Counted from the stretch's first letter, positions 32,301-44,234 are shown. The stretch is 64,000 bases of DNA from Akebia trifoliata (GCA_017979445.1 CM030715.1:34717756-34781755); one strand, 5' to 3'. Notes: generated by a model from the sequence alone, not told the origin. Numbers and translations are program-made.

Positions 32301-34883
32301 TCACCAACTAAAGCTGATTGACTCAAAATGTAGGTTATCTGCCAAACCAGATGAGCATATAGTTGCAACCTCATGTCGCATTTTCCCCGGGCCAGAAACC
32401 ATAACTCCAACACTTGATCCTTCACATTCGAATAGCATCTCTGCAAGGACAAACTAGTTTTGTTAGAAATCTTACTTGATATATGCCTCAATTAAAACGA
32501 CAAATTTCACCAAAACTTACTCTTTAGATCAGGCCTTGTACCGAAGTGCACCTTGGTTGCTTGGACAAGGGTTTGGCTGGGGAGGCTTTCCAACTCTCGG
32601 TCGGGATTGTAGAACCATGAACCTGGTGACGTCATTGGTGTTGGGGCATCCGTGTTTTGAATTTGCTTCGCTTCCATTGCATTTTGTTTCTTATTCTTAA
32701 GAACTACTACAGTAGACGTAATGACTATGCATACACATATAAGTAACATGTTTAGAAGAGATCTTGCGGAGTAAGAGTAAATCTTGTTGGTGTTGTGATC
32801 AATCGGGTATATATAATAACGATTAAGAATGCCCAAGAGGATGAGAAAGATAATGAACGAAGAGGAGATTATTGCGCCAAGCCAAAGCCACCTATTAGGG
32901 CCAAGGATCGCAGATATGGGAACATCAGATGCCTTGGGCTTGAACCAGATAGTTCGAAGGATATTCTTGTTGTCCATGGTGGGTAGTTTCTCTCTAGTAA
33001 CAAAGGCTTCAATTTGTATTTGAAGACGGGAAATGTTTGACGGTGTGCCCGAGACAGGGAGGATGAGGTCTAGCATTGTGAGATCTGCTGAGTTCTTGAA
33101 GGCACAAATCAATATGACACGCGGAGTCTTGCAGTTCAATGTGGTACTCCTAAATATTAGCTCTCGAATGATTGAGATTAAAGGAGTAATGCCGCTACCT
33201 CCGCTTACCATCACAATCATGTCATGCCTGCACCCATGTTTATTGGTGTCAATCAATTATATAAACATGTTAATCGAAAGTATGGAATTTGTTTTCTTTT
33301 AGAAAACAAACCTTAGGAAATAAGTTGAAGAAGCTCCATATGGTCCTTCAACGGAGACATCAAGATGGTCAATCGATGAGGGTGATGAAAGTATTTGGTA
33401 AAGCTTTTGGGACCAACTTCCTTCCTTCTTGATGACAATGCTTAGCTTCTCAGGCTCCAAATTACTGTTGGAGGTCATAGTGAAAGGGTGCCATTGCAAC
33501 TTGGAAATGCTGGGCACATTGATGAACACGATACTCGCGGAAGCATAGCTTAACCCTGAATTAAGAAAGTATTTCATTGTGCTATTAGCTTTATGATGTA
33601 GAAAATTTATATAATTTCTAATGTTATTGTCTTGTTGAAGATTGATCACCTGGGGTCTTGGAGAAGTTCAACTCGACAGTTTCACAAGGTAAAAGACGGG
33701 ACGAAAGCAGACGGACATGTTGCCTTGATTGCAAGAATCGTAGATATCGGTCTATGAGGAAAAGATAGAGGCCTGGAAGCATAATGCAGGCATAGGAGAT
33801 ACCAACATGTAACACAAAGAAAAAGAGGAATAGGGAGTAAAGGTTATGAGTGTAGAAGAAGAGCTCGAACATGTTCCGTCTAATTCGAGGGAAGCTTGTC
33901 GCCCACATGGCTAATCCAGCGAGCAAAGCCAACTCTCCAGCCACATTTGATACCCCAGTTTTATCCCATTTTAGCATCTGCATTGCAACAAACACATACA
34001 AATTAATTTTCATCCCACATGACTTGTGTATGAAAATCTTAGCAAATTTGAGGAAAATATTAATTTAATATCTTTTATTCAAGAAAATGTGTTGTTGCTT
34101 GTATTTCAAATAACACCAAGCAATGCTGGTATCCAACAATGTAAAGCTCATGTTAAAACCCAAAAAATTGGGTTAATATTGTAAAGTTGAATTTGAAGAA
34201 ATATACTTTATTATAAAAATTATACTCATTTTAACTTCAGCCAATTGAATTCGATGGAGTATGGAGCTATGGCCCTGCTATATTACCCAAGTTTTAAAAC
34301 CATGTGTACATCGCTAAATCTATTTTTGGAAGAACACAATAGATTTGGTAGTGTTACTTAGGCCAGTTTAGACATTAAGGACTACCAAACTTGAGAGCTA
34401 TATACATTTTTACCTATATAAGACAAAACACGTTGTAGTTTTATGAGTAGCTTTATGTGTATACGGATCCTAATTCTATATATATATACATATAGGGAGT
34501 GGTTTGGCAGCCCTAAAGTTTGCCAAGTTTGGTGCCAAACATTTTTTGTAAATCACTTTTGATGGGGTTAGAAGTTTCGGAATAGGCTGATTTTTTGTGA
34601 GGATGATCTCTACGGTGAAAAGATCATCCTCACAAAAAATCAGCAGCTTATTTTGAAACTTCTAAGCTTAGTTTACAAGTTGAAGAATCGTGGACTGTCC
34701 AATTTTTGTAAATCACTTTTGATGGGGTTAGAAGTTTTGGAATTGGCTGATTTTTGGTGAGGATGATCTCCTCATCATAGAGATTATCCTCACAAAAACT
34801 CAGCTCATTCCAAAGCTTCTAACCCATATTTTGAAAAATGTTTGGCACCAAACTTGGCAAACTTTAGGGCTGCCGAACTGTCC

Positions 34884-34927
<44 letters not shown>

Positions 34928-35696
34928 GGGCGTTCAAGGGCCAACTTTTTAGCAAACTTTTTGGCAAAACATTTTTCAAAACATAGGTTAGAGGTTTTGG
35001 AATGGGCTGATTTTTGGTGAGGATGATCTCTACGGTGAGGAGATCATCATCACCAAAAATCAGCCCATACCAAAACTTCTAACCCCATCAAAAACAGTTT
35101 ACAAAAAATGGACGGTCCACAATTTTTCAGCTTGTAAACATGGGTTAGAAGTTTTGGAATGGGCTGATTTTTGGTGAGGATGATCTCCTCACCATAGAGA
35201 TCATCCTCACCAAAAATCAGCCCATTCTAAAACCTCTAACCTATGTTTTGAAAAATGTTTTGCCAAAAAGTTTGCTAAAAAGTTGGCGCCCCCCATATAT
35301 ATATATATCTATATATATATATATGGGGGGCGTTCAATGGCCAACTTTTTAGCAAACTTTTTGGCAAAACATTTTTCAAAACATGAGTTAGAGGTTTTGG
35401 AATGGGCTGATTTTTGGTGAGGATGATCTCTACGGTGAGGAGATCATCATCACCAAAAATCAGCCCATTCCAAAACTTCTAACCCCATCAAAAACAGTTT
35501 ACAAAAAATGGACGGTCCACGATTTTTCAGCTGGTAAACATGGGTTAGAAGTTTTGGAATGGGCTGATTTTTGGTGAGGATGATCTAATCACCGTAGAGA
35601 TCATCCTCACCAAAAATCAGCCCATTCCAAAACCTCTAACCTATGTTTTGAAAAATGTTTTGCCAAAAAGTTTGCTAAAAAGTTTGCCCTTGAACG

Positions 35697-35729
<33 letters not shown>

Positions 35730-36119
35730 GGGTAGCGTTCAATGACTAACTTTTTGGCAAAACATTTTTCAAAACATGAGTTAGAAGTTTTGGAATGGGC
35801 TGATTTTTGGTGAGGATGATCTCTACGGTGAGGAGATCATCCTCACCAAAAATCAGCCCATTCCAAAACTTCTAACCCATGTTTACAAGTTGAAAAATCG
35901 TGGACCGTCAATTTTTTGTGAACTATTTTAGATGGGGTTAGAAGTTTTAGAATGGGCTGATTTTTGGTGATGATGATCTCCTCACCATAGAGATCATCCT
36001 CACCAAAAATCAGCCCATTCCAAAACTTCTAACTTATGTTTTGAAAAATGTTTTGCCAAAAAGTTAGCCATTGAACGGGACCCTATATATAAATATATAT
36101 ATATATATATAATATATAT

Positions 36120-36151
<32 letters not shown>

Positions 36152-37331
36152 GGGTCCCGTTCCCCACCTTAAGCTTTACCCTACACTTTAACAAACGTGT
36201 TTTGTCCTACATGGGTTAGAAGTTTTGGAGTATGCTAATTTTGGTGAGGAGATCATCCTCACCAAAAATCAGCTAATTCCAAAACTTCTAACCCCATAAA
36301 AAATGTTTTACAAAAAATGGACGGTCTACGATTTTTCAACTTGTAAACATGGGACTAAATTTTTTGGAATGGGCTGATTTTTGGTGAAGATGATCTTCTA
36401 ATCGTAGAGATCATCCTCACCAAAAATCAGCCCATTCCAAAACCTCTAACCTATATTTTGAAAAATGTTTGCCAAAATGTTTGTTGCTGAACATTTCCCA
36501 CATATATATATATATATGGGAGCGGTTCAGCAGCCCCATTGTGGTGCCCCATATGGTGCCATGCATTTTTCAAAACATGGGTAACAGGCTTTGGAATGAG
36601 CTGATTTTTTGTGAGGATGATCTCTATGATGAGAAGATCATCCTCACAAAAAATCAGCTCATTCTAAGACTTCTAACCCCGTCAAAAGTGAATTACAAAA
36701 ATTGACGGTCCACGATTCTTCAACTTGTAAATTAGGGTTAGAAGTTTCAAAATGAGCTGATTTTTTGTGAGGATGATCTCTTTACCGTAGAGATCATCTT
36801 CACAAAAAATCAGCCTATTCCAAAACTTGTAACCCCATCAAAAGTGATTTACAAAAACTGCATGGTACCATATGGGGCATCATAAGGGGCTGTTGAACCG
36901 CTCCCTCTATATATATATATATATATGGGGTGGTGGTTCAAGGGTCATATGTAAAAACATATGAAAAAACAATGGTTTTTCAAAATATGGGTTAAAGGTT
37001 TTGGATTAAGCTGATTTTTTGCAAGGATGGTCACTATGATGAGAAGATCATCCTCACAAAAAATCAGCTCAATCAGAAACTTCTAAATCCATCAAAAGTG
37101 ATTTACAAATTATTGATAAAAATTGGTAAAAAATCGACGGTCCACATTCTAAATCACTTTTAATGGGGTTAGAAGTTTCAGATTTGAATGATTTTTTTTT
37201 CGGATGATCTTCCCATCTTAGATATCATCCTCATAAAAATTCAGCTCAATCCGAAATTTCTAACCCATATTTTGAAAATTTATAAATGTTACATTGTTTT
37301 TACATATGTTTTCTCATATGTCCCCTGAACC

Positions 37332-37376
<45 letters not shown>

Positions 37377-37566
37377 CTTTCAATGGCTAACTTTTTGGCA
37401 AAACATTTTTTAAAACATGAGTTAGAAGTTTTGGAATGGGCTGATTTTTGGTGAGGATGATCTCCTCACCGTAGAGATCATTCTCACCAAAAATCAGCCC
37501 ATTCCAAAACTTCTAACTCATGTTTTGAAAAATGTTTGCCAAAAAGTTAGCCATTGAACGGGACCC

Positions 37567-37599
<33 letters not shown>

Positions 37600-40500
37600 A
37601 TGGGTTGGGTTCCTACGACCCTTATTATGACTCACATTGCGACACCGTGTTTTATCTTATATGGGCAAAAATGTTTGGAATGGGCTGATTTTTTGTGAGG
37701 ATGATCTCTGTGGTGAGGAGATCATCCTTGCCAAAAATCAGCTCATTATGAAACTTCTAGCCCCATGTTTACAAGTTGAAAAATTTTAGACCGTCCAATT
37801 TTTGTAAATTAATTTTGATGGGGTAAGAAGTTTTGGAATGGGATCATTTTTTGCAAGGATGATCCCCTCATCACAGAGATCATCCTCACAAAAAATCAGC
37901 CCATTCCAAACCTTTTTGCCCATATAAGACAAAAACGGTGTCGCAATGTGAGTCGTAATAAGGGTCGTAGGAACGTCACCCTATATATATATATGGGGAG
38001 CTTTTTATAGACAATCTTAGGGGGACAAAATGTTGGGAAACAAAATTTGTCTTCTATGACTTAAAAGTTTCGGATTGGGCTAAGTTTTTGTAAGGGTGAT
38101 CTCTATGAAGAGATCTGCAACTTCTAAGCTCATGAAAAGTTGTTTACAAAGTTGAAGAATTGTTGACCGTTGATTTTATCGTTAATTTGTAAATCAATTT
38201 TGATGGGGTTGGAAGTTTCAGATTGGGATTTTTTGTGAGAGGAAGATCTCCTCACCATATAGATTATCTTCACAAAAAATCAACCCAATTCGAAATTTTA
38301 AAGTCATATCGGACAAATTTTATCTCCCAACGTTGTCCCCCTGAGATTGTCTGCCTAATGCCTATATATAAGGTGAGGATTAGGGGACAACTATTTGTTA
38401 CAACTTTCTTTATAGCACCACCACCCGGATGCTATCCATTTTTTATAATATGTTCTTCAACGCTGTCAGATGCCATTGTATCTTGTAAAATGAATGACAT
38501 CTGAGCTAGCAATGGAAAAAAAAGTTGTAACGAATAGTTGTCTCATCATAGGAGAAACATATAATATTTTAAACTAAATATGTAATTTTGCTTGAAATTG
38601 AGCTTGACCCATATATAGAGGTCCAATGGGCCAGGTCAGGCATGGACCCAGCCATTAGAAAGGATGGGCCGTAATTAGGATTTTGAGGCTCGAATTGCAT
38701 TGAGCAGTTCATGATCCAAGCCCATCGACAGCCCTACCTACACATGTTGTCACGTGTAAAAGGCAATCCATATCCATCTGTATCTTCCAATTTGAAAAGC
38801 TTTTCACAAAGAGAAAATATGATTAGGTGCCGTTCGATCCGCACTTTATCCACCAGAAAAAGGCTATTTCAAGTTGGAGAGAGAGAGAGAGAGACAGAGT
38901 AGAAATTTTTTTAAAAGTTTAATTTCACAAATAATATTTTTTAAGGTCTAAAAGATAATACAAAGAGTGGTTATCATATGACTCCCCCACGTGACATATT
39001 CAATCGACTCTCTATTGTAAGGTGTGCCAGAACCATAGACTTTATGCCTTGGGATACACAACCACACATCCTCATAAATCTGTGCAGTTGTGTATCCTAA
39101 TGAAAGAAAATCTATGATTTTCACACACCCCATGTAAGGGAAGTCGATTGAGTATGCCAAAGGGGGGAGTCACATCACCACAACTCTTATATAAAATATA
39201 TATTGGAAGGTTGGTTTAAAAGTTAACAAAGGAACCTTCTATTTTGCAACACTTTTCCTCATTGATGCTAGTGGGAGGTCAATAATATTGAAATATTTTA
39301 TATATTGTTTTAGTGGTAGTTACAAGCACTAAAGGATACCAAGAGAGATCCAAATATTCATGTTTAACACTAGGGTCTATTGAAAACTTCTATTGTTACA
39401 AACTTGCAAGATAGCAAAACCATAAAACAAAAGGAATGATGATTGAGATTATCTAATACCCCCAAAAAGTATATTCTTGCTTGGGTGAGACCTACTGATT
39501 GTTAGGTTTCCATTCCACTATTTTAAATTGGTCCCATCAAGAATCTTTCATGACCGCAACCAAAGTTAGTTTTGACTTTCAACCATTATCACAAGATCCA
39601 ACTTTTTTTTTTTTTTTTTTCTTGTCCTGTCAATTTTCAGTACACATAAGAGATAAGATGATCAGGACCAAACTGGGTTGACCTTTAGTTCAGAGGATCA
39701 CTTTGGTGGGTCCCATCAGATGATGGATTATTAGATTCCTAAGGAAAGAAGATATGGGACTGTCGTAGTAGATGTGGTTCCAACTTTTGGGAAAGGTTCT
39801 ATGGTGCACCAAGTGTGGTGGCATGGACGGCAAGAACTTTTAAAACTATTAGGCTTTTTTTTTTTAAACAAAAAGAATATTCATATAATTTTATCTTATA
39901 TATTTGTAGCAAAAAAATTAAGATTTTAAATTTATTATCCAATTATTGTTTTGCAAATATTATAAAATCTAAAAAAATAAAATTAAAATATGATTAAATT
40001 CCTTGCTTTTGTCAATATGATGGTATTTAATTTAAGGGCATTAAAAAAAAAAAGTGATTTTAGAGGTTTTTAACAGGGAATGCTTGTCTTGGGCATTAGC
40101 ATATCCCATGATTAAACCATAAGTTTTACCTCTGAAATATGATGGGTTGCTGCCCAATAAATGATGTAACATAGGCCGTGTGCTGTGAAAAGGGTCATAA
40201 CGATGTGTCCAAGCCAAATATGATACTTGATGCTGGATTCAGATGTAAGCCCCACGAGCGGCAACAGGGACGATCCTCGAATCACTGGAAAGAAGAGAAA
40301 TGCAAGGCATATGTTCCCAACAAGGCCTAGTCTTAGACCTGCACTCTCCAACTTAGCTTCCCATCTGTCAAAAATCAACCCCACTTCTTAATTAAATTAA
40401 ATAAGGATATGCTAACGTTCAAGACTTCCGTAGGATATTACCATCCTCCACAATAATGTTTCTTTTATAAATGATAAAATTTTCAAAACATATTCAAACT

Positions 40501-40610
40501 TTTGACGAAATTCCCATTCTGGCTCACTATTAATTTTAATTCCCTAGATGTGAAGAGCAATTATGTAGGTTTTTCAAGTGGCGATATCACAGCTATAAAG
40601 CAGCGAAATC

Positions 40611-40649
<39 letters not shown>

Positions 40650-42567
40650 TTTTTGGCTAGATCGTCACTTTGAAAAAAAAATATTAGCAATCTCATTACT
40701 TTATAACTGCAAGATCCTCACTTCGAAAAAGTTGAGATCTCGCTTTTTCATGTTTTGGAAATTAAAATGAACAGTTAACTGGAATCAGAATTTCGTCATA
40801 TTAGCTTTTTTTAGTATAATTTAATAATTTAATTAATTGTATTGGTTTTGTTGTCATTTTTAATGTTATTTTTATAAATATAGTAAATTCTCAAGAAATA
40901 TTTGCAAAAAATCCATTGAATAATGATGACAAAACTCTTATTTTTTATACTTATCAAAAAAAAAAAAAAAAAACTCTTATTTTTTATATTAACTACGATT
41001 TTTTTAAGGATTTATGAAAGAACCATGATTGTAGAAGATGCTAATGAGCATTTCCAAATGAAATAAATGGGGCATCATAAAAGAAGATCCATACACTTGC
41101 TCCCCATCTATCTCGGCCGACTGAGGAGTGATCTTTGAGAAGCTAACAAGTAAGTAGGTTGAGAAAGACCACACTAAGAGTGCAATAAACATGGAGAAGA
41201 AGGCTAGCTCTATCCCAGAAACGACCCCTAGGGGACCTTTTACGAGGATCGGCCGCTTCAACGAGGAGAGATGTTTGTTTTCATCATTGGTCCTAGGAAT
41301 AATCACGTAAGAACATTCAATTAGTAGAAAATTAGTGGAAAACAAAAAAAACTAGCATGTAATTAATTAATTAATTAATTATGTGGTTCTTAATCATACA
41401 AACATACCCTCCAATATAGTTATCTTCACATTTCTTTGCCAAATGAAGATAGATACAGCCCAAAGCAGCCATGAAAAGGATGGGGAAAGTATACACCAAC
41501 ATTGTTGCCCCTATAACACCAAAATATCATTAAAAGTTTAATAAAGCGCATTAGAAACCCTTAAACAAGATCCTTAAGACGGATACGAGAACATGTTTGG
41601 GAAGCACTTTTGGTACTCAAAATTTCTTTTGGGTTCAATTTAGTGTAGACCTTAGAAGCACTTCCTACCAAAAGCGAAAGCTGAAAATGGTGATGAGAAC
41701 GAGAGCTATATATCTAGATCATATTCTAATTTCCAATATTTGTGAGAAACTAAATGGTAGTTAGAAACGGATTTCCAGAACCCAAAATTTTTGTTTGGTA
41801 AACATTGTTTTAGAAAACTCCTATGGACAAAAATTACCCAATTGCACATCTTGAGGTTTGAAATGAGAGTTAAAATATTAATCTTATATATTGAAGAAAA
41901 TTGAATTTTAGAGAAAAAATCAAGTGTTTTTGCAAAGAAATGATGCCTTTTATGTCTATGTTTTTTATTATTTCTGATTATGAAAATCAGGTAAATAATC
42001 AGCACCAAACAATGCATTGGATTCTAGACGCCCCCTCTAAACTTCAGTTACTCCTTTTTCAGATGATAATGTCCTTTTCTTGATTAATGAAAAAAATAGC
42101 ATCCAAAATGTTTCTAAGATATTAACTTAATGGCCCCAAAAAAAAAAAAAAAAAAAAAATCAAACCTTTAATATAATTACAAAAGCATCCAAAAGAAGCT
42201 ATTTTCCAAACCAAACAACACAACTTCAAATGATCAATTGCGAAGATCAGAAGTGCTTCAACCGAACCCATAGTGCAAATCTATTCATTTTTATAACCAT
42301 CGGTGCTTCTGATTATTCGAAAAAAAAAAAAAAAAGATGAAGGGAAGAGAAGAAAATCGAACCTTGTGTTCCAAAGTATGTCGAATTGACCTTGGCACGG
42401 ATATTGGGTTGCCATATCTGCTTATAAGTGTTAGTAGGCATCATGATCCATATCATGAGAGACCCAACAGACACTACAAAGAGCAGAAGCTTTATCCCTA
42501 CTATCATCATCTTCTTCCCTTCATGAGAAGCTGAAGAATGAGTTTTTTTCATCACCATTGAATCCAT
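32301..42567 (-). CDS. FRO: Ferric-chelate reductase (ferric reduction oxidase, FRO2 type)
   Basis: Membrane flavocytochrome b that reduces Fe(III) (or Cu(II)) chelates at the cell surface using cytosolic NADPH. Eight exons on the minus strand: 42363-42567, 41408-41510, 41095-41292, 40130-40364, 33650-33977, 33312-33555, 32521-33227, 32301-32440. Phases agree throughout and give 719 aa, normal for FRO. Residues 20-42 form the first membrane helix. Haem ligands: HX13H in YHIWLGHIVMTLFTAHG (exon 4) and HX12H in THNLYSLFLFFFVLHVG (exon 5). FAD motif HPFTMTS is in exon 6 and NADPH motif GGSGITP in exon 7, followed by two C-terminal helices. The C-terminus ends HFESISFSW, as in the family. A TATA box sits at 42655-42662. 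Intron 4 (33978-40129, 6152 bp) is swollen by foldback elements. The coding sequence looks intact. Which FRO paralogue it is cannot be settled here. Confidence 0.93.
34495..34884. mobile_element. TA-flanked foldback element E1
   Basis: Ends GGGAGTGGTTTGGCAGCCC and GGGCTGCCGAACTGTCCC. The terminal repeat continues for about 50 bp (AAAGTTTGCCAAGTTTGGTG and its complement). 390 bp, with two inner hairpins. Confidence 0.85.
34925..35294. mobile_element. TA-flanked foldback element E2
   Basis: Starts GGGGGGCGTTCAAGGGCCAA and ends AAAAAGTTGGCGCCCCCC. 370 bp with two inner hairpins. Very close to E3 in sequence. Confidence 0.85.
35325..35702. mobile_element. TA-flanked foldback element E3
   Basis: Starts GGGGGGCGTTCAATGGCCAA and ends TTGCCCTTGAACGCTACCC. 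378 bp, near-identical inside to E2, suggesting recent local copying. Confidence 0.85.
35730..36083. mobile_element. TA-flanked foldback element E4
   Basis: Starts GGGTAGCGTTCAATGACTAA and ends TTAGCCATTGAACGGGACCC. 354 bp with two inner hairpins. Confidence 0.85.
36152..36500. mobile_element. TA-flanked foldback element E5 (mismatched ends)
   Basis: The left end GGGTCCCGTTCCCCACCTTA does not pair with the right end (TTTGTTGCTGAACATTTCCCA). The left arm resembles E9 (GTGTTTTGTC near the start) while the right half resembles E2-E4. It looks like a recombinant of two subfamilies. Confidence 0.7.
36518..36905. mobile_element. TA-flanked foldback element E6
   Basis: Starts GGGAGCGGTTCAGCAGCCCC and ends GGGGCTGTTGAACCGCTCCC. 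388 bp. Terminal repeats also pair TGGTGCCCCATATGGTGCC with its partner near 36865. Confidence 0.85.
36927..37335. mobile_element. TA-flanked foldback element E7
   Basis: Starts GGGGTGGTGGTTCAAGGGTC and ends TCCCCTGAACCTGA. Terminal arms pair CATATGTAAAAACATATG-type sequence. 409 bp, the most diverged inner hairpins (GCAAGGATGGTCACTATGAT). Confidence 0.8.
37371..37566. mobile_element. TA-flanked foldback element E8 (half-size)
   Basis: Only 196 bp: one continuous near-perfect hairpin from GGGTAGCTTTCAATGGCTAA to TTAGCCATTGAACGGGACCC, with a single inner palindrome. It looks like the monomer of which E1-E7 are two-hairpin versions. Confidence 0.85.
37602..37981. mobile_element. TA-flanked foldback element E9
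   Basis: Starts GGGTTGGGTTCCTACGACCC and ends GGGTCGTAGGAACGTCACCC. About 64 bp of terminal repeat, including TTGCGACACCGT. 380 bp. A separate subfamily by its ends, with the common inner hairpin. Confidence 0.85.
37995..38362. mobile_element. TA-flanked foldback element E10
   Basis: Starts GGGGAGCTTTTTATAGACAA and ends TTGTCTGCCTAATGCC. The subterminal pair is ATCTTAGGGGGACAA / TTGTCCCCCTGAGAT. 368 bp. Confidence 0.75.
38371..38553. mobile_element. Foldback element E11 at the array's right edge
   Basis: Arms GGACAACTATTTGTTACAAC and GTTGTAACGAATAGTTGTC bracket about 110 bp. The element lacks the common inner palindrome and is TA-flanked only on the left. Confidence 0.6.
38965..39186. mobile_element. 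Foldback MITE, copy d (FRO intron 4)
   Basis: Starts GAGTGGTTATCATATGACTC and ends GAGTCACATCACCACAACTC. The core pairs GGGATACACAACCACACAT with GTGCAGTTGTGTATCC. Flanks TAATACAAA and TTATATAAA agree at 7 of 9 bases, consistent with an aged 9-bp target duplication. Confidence 0.75.
40500..40801. mobile_element. Foldback element family B, copy 1 (FRO intron 3)
   Basis: Left arm TTTGACGAAATTCCCATTCT and right arm AGAATTTCGTCATA pair, as do AATTTTAATTCCCTAGA and TTGGAAATTAAAATGA. The interior carries GCGATATC / GATCTCGC-type arms and is split by a (TA)n tract at 40613-40648. A second copy is at 43062. Confidence 0.65.
40613..40648 (+). repeat. (TA)n microsatellite
   Basis: About 18 TA units at the loop of family-B copy 1, absent from copy 2. 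Confidence 0.9.
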
Positions 42568-42654
42568 AATCCCTTAACAGTCTCTCTCTCTCTCTTAACA
42601 AGGGGAATGTTTTGAAAGGCAATCTTGATTGAGATTTGGGATGTTTAATACTTC

Positions 42655-42662
42655 TATTTATA
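42655..42662 (-). promoter_or_regulatory. TATA box of the FRO gene
   Basis: TATAAATA on the minus strand, 88 bp upstream of the ATG. It is followed by a short leader with a (GA)n tract on the sense strand (42579-42592 as CT on the plus strand). Confidence 0.55.
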
Positions 42663-43061
42663 GTAAAGGAATGTGAGGAAAGATTATGTAAGGAAATGAG
42701 CATGGTTCACGTCCACCTACAGTGTACATTTAAATTCCCTGCACACGCCAGATTACGTGTTTACACGCATGTGTGTAGTTAAGTTAGCGTTTATGTTGGA
42801 GTCAACGCTATTGGGGTCAGGACGATGGATGGCACCTATTCAAACTTCGAAGCAAGAGTCATGCAAGACAAGCATTGATGATGCACGAAACGTTAACTAA
42901 CTCTTCTATTTCGGCCCCACTGAATCAAGAGTTGGTTCGGTCACTCTCTCCTGCTGATTGGGTATTTATAAATTGGTCCATAGGTGGAATCCGCACCATT
43001 GATTTAAAATTTTACAAATCTAAGAATTAAAAGTAGAAAAAAATTAAAAAATGTGATCAAC

Positions 43062-43506
43062 TTTTGACAAAATTCCGATTCTAACTAGCTCACTATTCAT
43101 TTTAATTCTCAATTTGAAGAAGGAGATCATAGGTATTTCAAATTGACGATCTCGTTGATATAAGATAGTGAGATTGTTGATATTTATTTGAAAAATGCCA
43201 ATCTTTTTAGCAAGATCATCACCTTTCAAATAAAAATCAAGGATCTCACTATCTTTTCTTTTATCAGTAAACTTGTTTTTTAATGAGTTCAGTAACTCGG
43301 TGCTAGTGAGATTTGAACCCAGTTCTCTAGTATCATCACTCAAAGATTTTACCAATTTAGTTAGTAGGCACATGTGGTTTTTTTTTTTTCTTTTACAATC
43401 TCGCTATCTTATATTAACATGATCGTTACTTTGAAATACTTGTGATCTTGCTCTTCATGTTTTGGGAATTAAAATAAACAAAGTCATAATTGAAAATTTG
43501 TCATAT
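43062..43506. mobile_element. Foldback element family B, copy 2
   Basis: Matches copy 1 at both ends: TTTTGACAAAATTCCGATTCT on the left, and ATGTTTTGGGAATTAAAATA then TTTGTCATATTTA on the right. The centre is interrupted by a SINE-like insert (43264-43385). Confidence 0.65.
43264..43385 (-). mobile_element. tRNA-related SINE inside family-B copy 2
   Basis: On the minus strand an A-box-like CTAACTAAATTGGTAAAATC precedes a B-box GGGTTCAAATCTC at the right spacing. Both flanks read TTTTCTTTTA (43254-43263 and 43386-43395), a likely target duplication, though it lies in T-rich sequence. Confidence 0.55.
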
Positions 43507-44234
43507 TTAGGGCATGAAGTGGTAATTTACCCTTAAAAACAACATGGACTTAGGCAGATATCCAACTCCCTGCAGTACAGAATCCAGACTATTTTTTCCC
43601 AATTTTTTAACTTGAAGGAATTATGGGAGAACTTTTTAATTAACCTAAACATTCCGAAGTTGGATGATTTGATCCATTCATTGGTAAATTGTAGATGAGT
43701 GGGATCAGTGTGTACGCGTGCATGTGTCGTGTGTCTGTGTGTAGTTGTGCGTGTGTGGGCGTGTGTCTATTTGATGGGTACCCGTGTCAAGTATACTATT
43801 TTCATCAGTTTATTTGCCCATGTGTGATTCGATGAGCGTGTTTGTTCCTATTTTCATCCATGTATTTGCGTAAGCCTGATGCAATGTCTCTGTGTTTACA
43901 TACTAACAAGAGTCGTGTGTGAGTGTCTCTGTATCAAGTCTAAGTGTGCCTCTCTCTGTCTATTGAGGTTTATAGTTTCCACTTTGCACTTAGAAAGTCA
44001 GAATCTTTAACCATCTCCCCAAGTGGCACAATCTTTGAGACCCACAGACCATTGATTGCTAACCACTCATGTCAGTTACTAAGCCTCTACTTTCCTAAAG
44101 AGTATCTTTGCCAACTGCGAAGAAGAGTGGTCGAATCAGCTTGATTTGGTGATCCACTTCCCAACCCCACGCCCCCTCAAAACAAAACAAAAAATCCTAC
44201 TTGATCGATGATTTCTCAGAGTCCAGCAACCACA

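Larger units (their letters stand above)
34495..38553. repeat. Array of (TA)n-separated foldback elements in FRO intron 4
   Basis: About eleven short inverted-repeat elements, each starting GGG and ending CCC or nearly so, lie head to tail. They are separated only by (TA)n tracts of about 6-60 bp. Nearly all share the inner palindrome TTTTTGGTGAGGATGATCTC / GAGATCATCCTCACC, usually twice per element. The layout resembles rice Micron-type MITEs, which insert into TA microsatellites (recalled from the literature). No coding sequence. Confidence 0.9.

Noticed and set aside
32795..33302. Plus-strand open frames opposite the FRO exons
   Set aside because: They are shadows of the well-supported minus-strand reductase exons.
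36000..36194. Short open frame with Ile-Tyr repeats
   Set aside because: A translation of a (TA)n tract between foldback elements.
34476..38553. CRISPR-like array, because of regular palindromic repeats
   Set aside because: A plant genome; units are full inverted-repeat elements separated by TA tracts, not short repeats with unique spacers.
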